Shown here: positions 60,201 to 64,000 of the stretch, piece by piece
How the letters are laid out: each line of letters starts with the position of its first letter
How positions within the stretch are numbered: the first letter of the stretch is position 1
DNA from: Ancylostoma caninum
Lineage: Eukaryota; Nematoda; Chromadorea; Rhabditida; Ancylostomatidae
Assembly (NCBI GenBank): GCA_037903475.1
Contig: JBAJFG010000187.1
Coordinates: 1,178,001-1,242,000, forward strand
Length of the DNA stretch: 64,000 nucleotides
Reading direction: 5' to 3'
Notes under the pieces: model-generated
What the model saw: the letters and a program-made list of their open reading frames with translations, nothing else
What the model was told of the DNA's origin: nothing
Databases searched by the model: none
Made by a program: the position numbers and the translations under genes

Positions 60201-62852
60201 TACATCATAAGGTTACGTATATCAGGCACATACAGCCTTATGATGAAGCCTAGAAAGTGCATGTGTTGGTTTCAAACATAAATCGGCGCTGTCCCAGGTA
60301 GAATGAATGTGAGGCCTCACCTCAGGACAGCTTTCGAGTTTTTTATTTGGTTAGATTTCTCAAGCAACGCTGATAGGAAGGATATACACGATTTTTTTTT
60401 GCAAGAAAAAAAAACATCTTTAAGTCCTCTAATATTAGGATTTCTGTGGGAATTCGAGTTCGAAAGTTTCGAATACTAGGATTTCTGTGGGAATTCGAGT
60501 CATGCACAATTTCTGCCCGTATTTGAGCTTTCGGAAAGGAGTTTTTCTCATTGCCGCAAAAATCATGCATATCATTATGCTCACCCTCGGCTGACGATCC
60601 TAACTGTAAAAAAATCTTGGAGGTGGTTCTGAGGTGGCACCTTGCCTTGAGTCAGCTCCAGCGATTTTTGAGAAACTCAGAAGCAGGAAACAAAGGGCAT
60701 GCGAACGATACGCAAGCGGGTCGCAGTAGCTTGCGTTATTACCCGTGAGCTCATAGACTAAACTGGGATATTTTATTCATAGTGTGAGTTTCTCGTAGCC
60801 TAATTCTATGTGCTCCAAAACGAGACCGCCATACTGACGTGTATAATCACACACAAACAGGCAGTCGCGTCAAGACAGGTTTTACCAAGTTTATCATAGT
60901 GATAGACTGGGTTTGCGGGTGAAAGAACATGTTGTAAGGCGCAGCAAACACTGTTGGTTTTCTGCACTTCTTTTATTCTGCATGCAATGTCGAAGGTTTA
61001 CCCCGTTATTAAGGTGATTTTCTAGAGGTTTAATGCTCTATAGTGAAGATTGACAGGTTTCTTGGACCTTTAGGTAAGCAGCGGTTCGCACCATTTGGAG
61101 TCGGTCCCATGTTCATGTCCATTGGCACATGCTCGAGGAAGAGTGAAGCCACGTGAGCTAGCGTACAGTGCTGAGGATCTGGAACAGGCGAAAAGGTTTG
61201 GCAATTGCTTTTTTTTCAGCAGGTTGTTCAAATGTATCGATATGAAGCATTGATTTCTAGAGTTGCTGAGAATGGTGAACAACCTGAGGAACTCGTACCT
61301 ATTCGGTTGGATATGGAGTTGGACGGTGTGAAACTACGCGATACGTTCTGCTACAATAAAAATGAGAAGCTGATCACACCGGATTTGGTGAGTCTTTGGT
61401 CTTTTAGGTGGAACAAATTCAAGATACTCCCAGTAGTGAATTTTATTGGGTTTAGTAATAGTCTGTGAGCCTTGCTTTGGTTAGTCTCATTCTTCTTCCT
61501 TTCTAGATTGCTGAAATGATGTGTGAGGATTTGGATCTTCCGACTAGCACATTCCAACCAGCGATTGCTTCGGCAATTTATCAACAGGTTCGATCACATG
61601 TGGTAAATTTTTGGACGAAAATTCATCGTAGAATAGCATTAGCTTGGTGTCAGCTTGTGTTGTCATGTGTGGTGTTCAAGTTCTACACGCGCTATTGTTT
61701 GGTTTCTGACAAGGAACAATTTATACGTACACAGTTTGGTTAATTCTGACTCACTCGTTCGTCATTCACAACATTCTGTCACCACCAATCAGTATTCTGA
61801 ACTTGTGAAGGAGTGCACTGCCATTGCAAAGAAAAATCTGGAACTATATGTTGTGCTTTTATGCTCTCATTATGGCAACGAATGATTTAAAAGGTCCAGG
61901 AGCGTGTTTTCCTTAGATTACTCCTCTATATGATGTTAGGTCTTGCTACTGTTCTCAAAAGCTTACAAGAAGTCCAAAAATGGTCTTTAAATTTTTGAAA
62001 CTGTTTGTTAAGGATTCGAATATGGGATTACATTTCGTGGGTAACTAGCGATGCATATGTTCTCGTGCTCCTCGACTACATGAGATACGTTCCCCACCTA
62101 CGTTGCGGCGGTCGCGAGGGGCTAGAGCATAGACAGGGTGGTGGTGGGTGGAAGCAGTACCGTGACCTGTCAGTAATCGGAGACGCAGAGAGCGAGAGGA
62201 CTTATAGTGCACGGCAAGCTCTGGCCGGTTTGGGAACGTATCTCGTGCAACCGTGCTCCTCATATGACAAAATTACAAGCATTGTGTTAAATTTAGCTGG
62301 AAGCCGCCGCTGAAGCGCCTCCTTTGGATCCAAATGTTACCGACCAGCGAGCCATCATGAAATTGAACATCAACGTTGGAAATCAGAGTCTTGTAGACCA
62401 GTTCGAGTAAGCCCATTGTTTATTTTGCTCAGCCTTTAGGACTACTTTCTACTGGTACCCTTCACTTCAGGTGGGACATGTCCGATCCTAACAACAGTCC
62501 AGAAGATTTTGCTCGAAGCCTTTGTGCCGAACTAGGACTTGGTGGCGAGTTCACATCTGCAATTGCGTACTCGATTCGTGGTCAGCTACAGTGGAATCAG
62601 AGGACTTACGCATTTTCGGAGAGTCCACAGCCAACCGTGGAATGCACATTTAGGTGAGTGTTCTCGCCTTGAGGCAGTAACGCTCTACGTATTACTGCCT
62701 TATGTGAGTCCTCCAGAAATCCTTCCGAAGCTGAGACGTGGGGACCATTCCTTGAGACGCTCACGGATGCTGAGATTGAGAAGAAGATGCGCGATCAAGA
62801 CAGAAACACTCGGCGGATGCGTCGCCTTGTTGGCGGCGGTTTCAATTTTTGA
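57216..62852 (+). CDS. snfc-5: SNFC-5, SNF5/SMARCB1 core subunit of SWI/SNF
   Basis: Core subunit of the BAF/SWI-SNF chromatin remodeller. Exons: 57216-57294, 57668-57815, 57898-58048, 61074-61187, 61220-61387, 61507-61587, 62297-62406, 62471-62653, 62717-62852; 1170 nt, 389 residues (human 385). The N-terminal winged-helix region reads [20 protein letters not shown]; the middle has [13 protein letters not shown]5 repeat 1 has [20 protein letters not shown] and [19 protein letters not shown]. Repeat 2 has [20 protein letters not shown] and [20 protein letters not shown]. The C-terminal coiled coil has [19 protein letters not shown]. Intron 3 is 3.0 kb and holds a perfect 24-bp inverted repeat. 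The intron 61188-61219 is only about 32 nt and starts with GC. rnp-4 follows 313 bases downstream on the same strand. Confidence 0.96.
58850..58950. repeat. Perfect 24-bp inverted repeat (hairpin) in snfc-5 intron 3
   Basis: Arms 58850-58873 (cgaagttccggaacgcgctt plus gcgc) and 58927-58950 are exact reverse complements around a 53-bp loop. The arms are GC-rich against an AT-rich intron. Confidence 0.85.
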
Positions 62853-63165
62853 TTGATTTTGTTCAAATATGCTGTTTTTTTCTTCTTCGGGAAGTTGTTC
62901 TCATTCCCTCTTCTTTTGAGTATTTTGTTTTCCATAATTCTTGTGAAAAATATCTCCCTCATCTCTACTTTGAATACGGCTTCATCTAACCATTTCTCTT
63001 TTTACAGCACACTTTTTTTTGTACATTAGGTAACTTTGTATTTATTTGTTCAACTGTGTCGTGATGTTTCGTTGTAGTTGCTGCCCTTCGTTTGTGATGA
63101 GGCGCGCTACGCTAATTTGTTTTTCGGATAGATAATGAAGAATAAAGCAAAAATTACAGAACACA

Positions 63166-64000
63166 ATGTCGGAAGCACTTGATGTGGAGATGGAGAACGA
63201 CGAGACCAATGTGGCGAGTGCGAAGTCATCGAAGGTACGGAATAATGTGAGAATTGTGAAGGGGAACAAGCAATAGACGAGATTTTAGGGTCGTGGAGTA
63301 GGGCAACCCCGTCAGCGAGCCGAGCGTATCGTTTATGATGTTGTGGACAACGATGGAACGGCGACGGGTCCTCAGCGATCGATTGAGGTGAGATATAGTC
63401 TGTTCGAGAAGCAGTGGGGGTTGAGAATTTGCATTTTACGTGGGTTTCTCGCTCGAACTTTTGAAAACTGCACACTTTCCTTCCTGCCTTTTATCTTCGG
63501 TGAGACTGACCATATCGATTAGTCATTTAAATTGACAGACAGTCCTAATAAGATAGTTATCTTGTAGCTCACGATAGTGCAGCTGAAAAATCATGCGGAA
63601 TTCACATGTCAATCCATTTTCTATCGTAATAGATCCACTTTACATGAGAAATATTCGAACTTCTGCAGCTTCTCTTCTGAATGGTCCTAGACACCATCAC
63701 CATGCAGCACATTTAGGGTTGGATTGTGTTCGTCACGAATATTCATGAAGAAGCCACGGAGGAAGATGTGCAGGATAAATTTGGTGAATATGGAGAGATC
63801 AAGAATGTCCACCTCAACTTGGACCGAAGAACAGGATTCCTGAAGGGGTATGCGCTGGTGGAGTTTGAGACCCAGAAGGTATGCAATTAAGATAGTGATG
63901 GCGTTTCGAATCGATTTTGACCTACATCCCGCCTAATTCAGGAGGCTGCCGCAGCCATTGAGGGACTGAACGGGGAGGAGCTACTCGGCCAGAAAATCGC
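63166..64000 (+). CDS. rnp-4: RNP-4, Y14/RBM8A exon-junction-complex RNA-binding protein (5' part)
   Basis: Partner of Mago nashi in the exon junction complex; in nematodes it also acts in germline sex determination. Exons: 63166-63234, 63289-63387, 63717-63878, 63942-64000 (cut by the window end). The acidic N-terminus ([15 protein letters not shown]) and a basic [13 protein letters not shown] linker precede the RRM, with RNP2-like [47 protein letters not shown] (RNP1) and [17 protein letters not shown]. Phases agree throughout. The ATG lies six bases after aaattacag, a likely spliced-leader acceptor. The short distance to snfc-5 and the same strand suggest a downstream operon gene. Confidence 0.95.

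Overview
This is a 64 kb piece of nematode chromosome. The evidence is compact multi-exon genes with TTTCAG-type acceptors, probable spliced-leader acceptors a few bases before start codons, and proteins that read as direct C. elegans orthologues. The long introns, many small inverted-repeat elements and occasional GC-AG introns fit a strongylid (hookworm-like) clade V nematode. That assignment is inference; species is not determined.

Layout, left to right: (1) 1-6949, + strand, the 3' part of cyk-3 (USP32-type deubiquitinase: EF-hand, DUSP, USP). (2) 9807-17360, - strand, pal-1, the caudal/CDX homeobox gene, whose homeodomain is spread over three exons and whose last 40-nt exon lies beyond a 3.4 kb intron. 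(3) 17361-26987, about 9.6 kb without a convincing gene, holding tRNA-derived SINE-like elements; it is the likely pal-1 upstream regulatory region. (4) 26988-29224, - strand, arl-6 (BBS3). (5) 32533-36110, - strand, emc-7. (6) 36747-39843, - strand, arx-6 (ARPC4), with a probable first exon that carries only the ATG. (7) 40764-42154, a TTAA-flanked composite inverted-repeat element with a 22-bp satellite array. (8) 42335-43934, + strand, an unrecognised gene. (9) 45397-53691, - strand, with a possible signal exon at 55873-55920: an unrecognised cysteine-rich, heavily glycosylated single-pass membrane protein reconstructed here from ten phase-consistent exons. (10) 57216-62852, + strand, snfc-5 (SNF5/SMARCB1, SWI/SNF core). 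(11) 63166-64000, + strand, partial rnp-4 (Y14, exon junction complex), 313 bases downstream of snfc-5 and probably in one operon with it.

From memory, the C. elegans counterparts of the seven named genes lie on a few chromosome III cosmids (ZK328, C38D4, C35D10, R07E5), with pal-1/arl-6, emc-7/arx-6 and snfc-5/rnp-4 as near neighbours, so the window would be a block of conserved synteny. The gene products are otherwise unrelated housekeeping or developmental proteins. All exon boundaries come from reading splice signals, keeping phase, and matching remembered family sequences; no alignment was run. The most notable items are the reconstructed membrane protein, the TTAA element, and two GC-AG introns, one of only about 32 nt.
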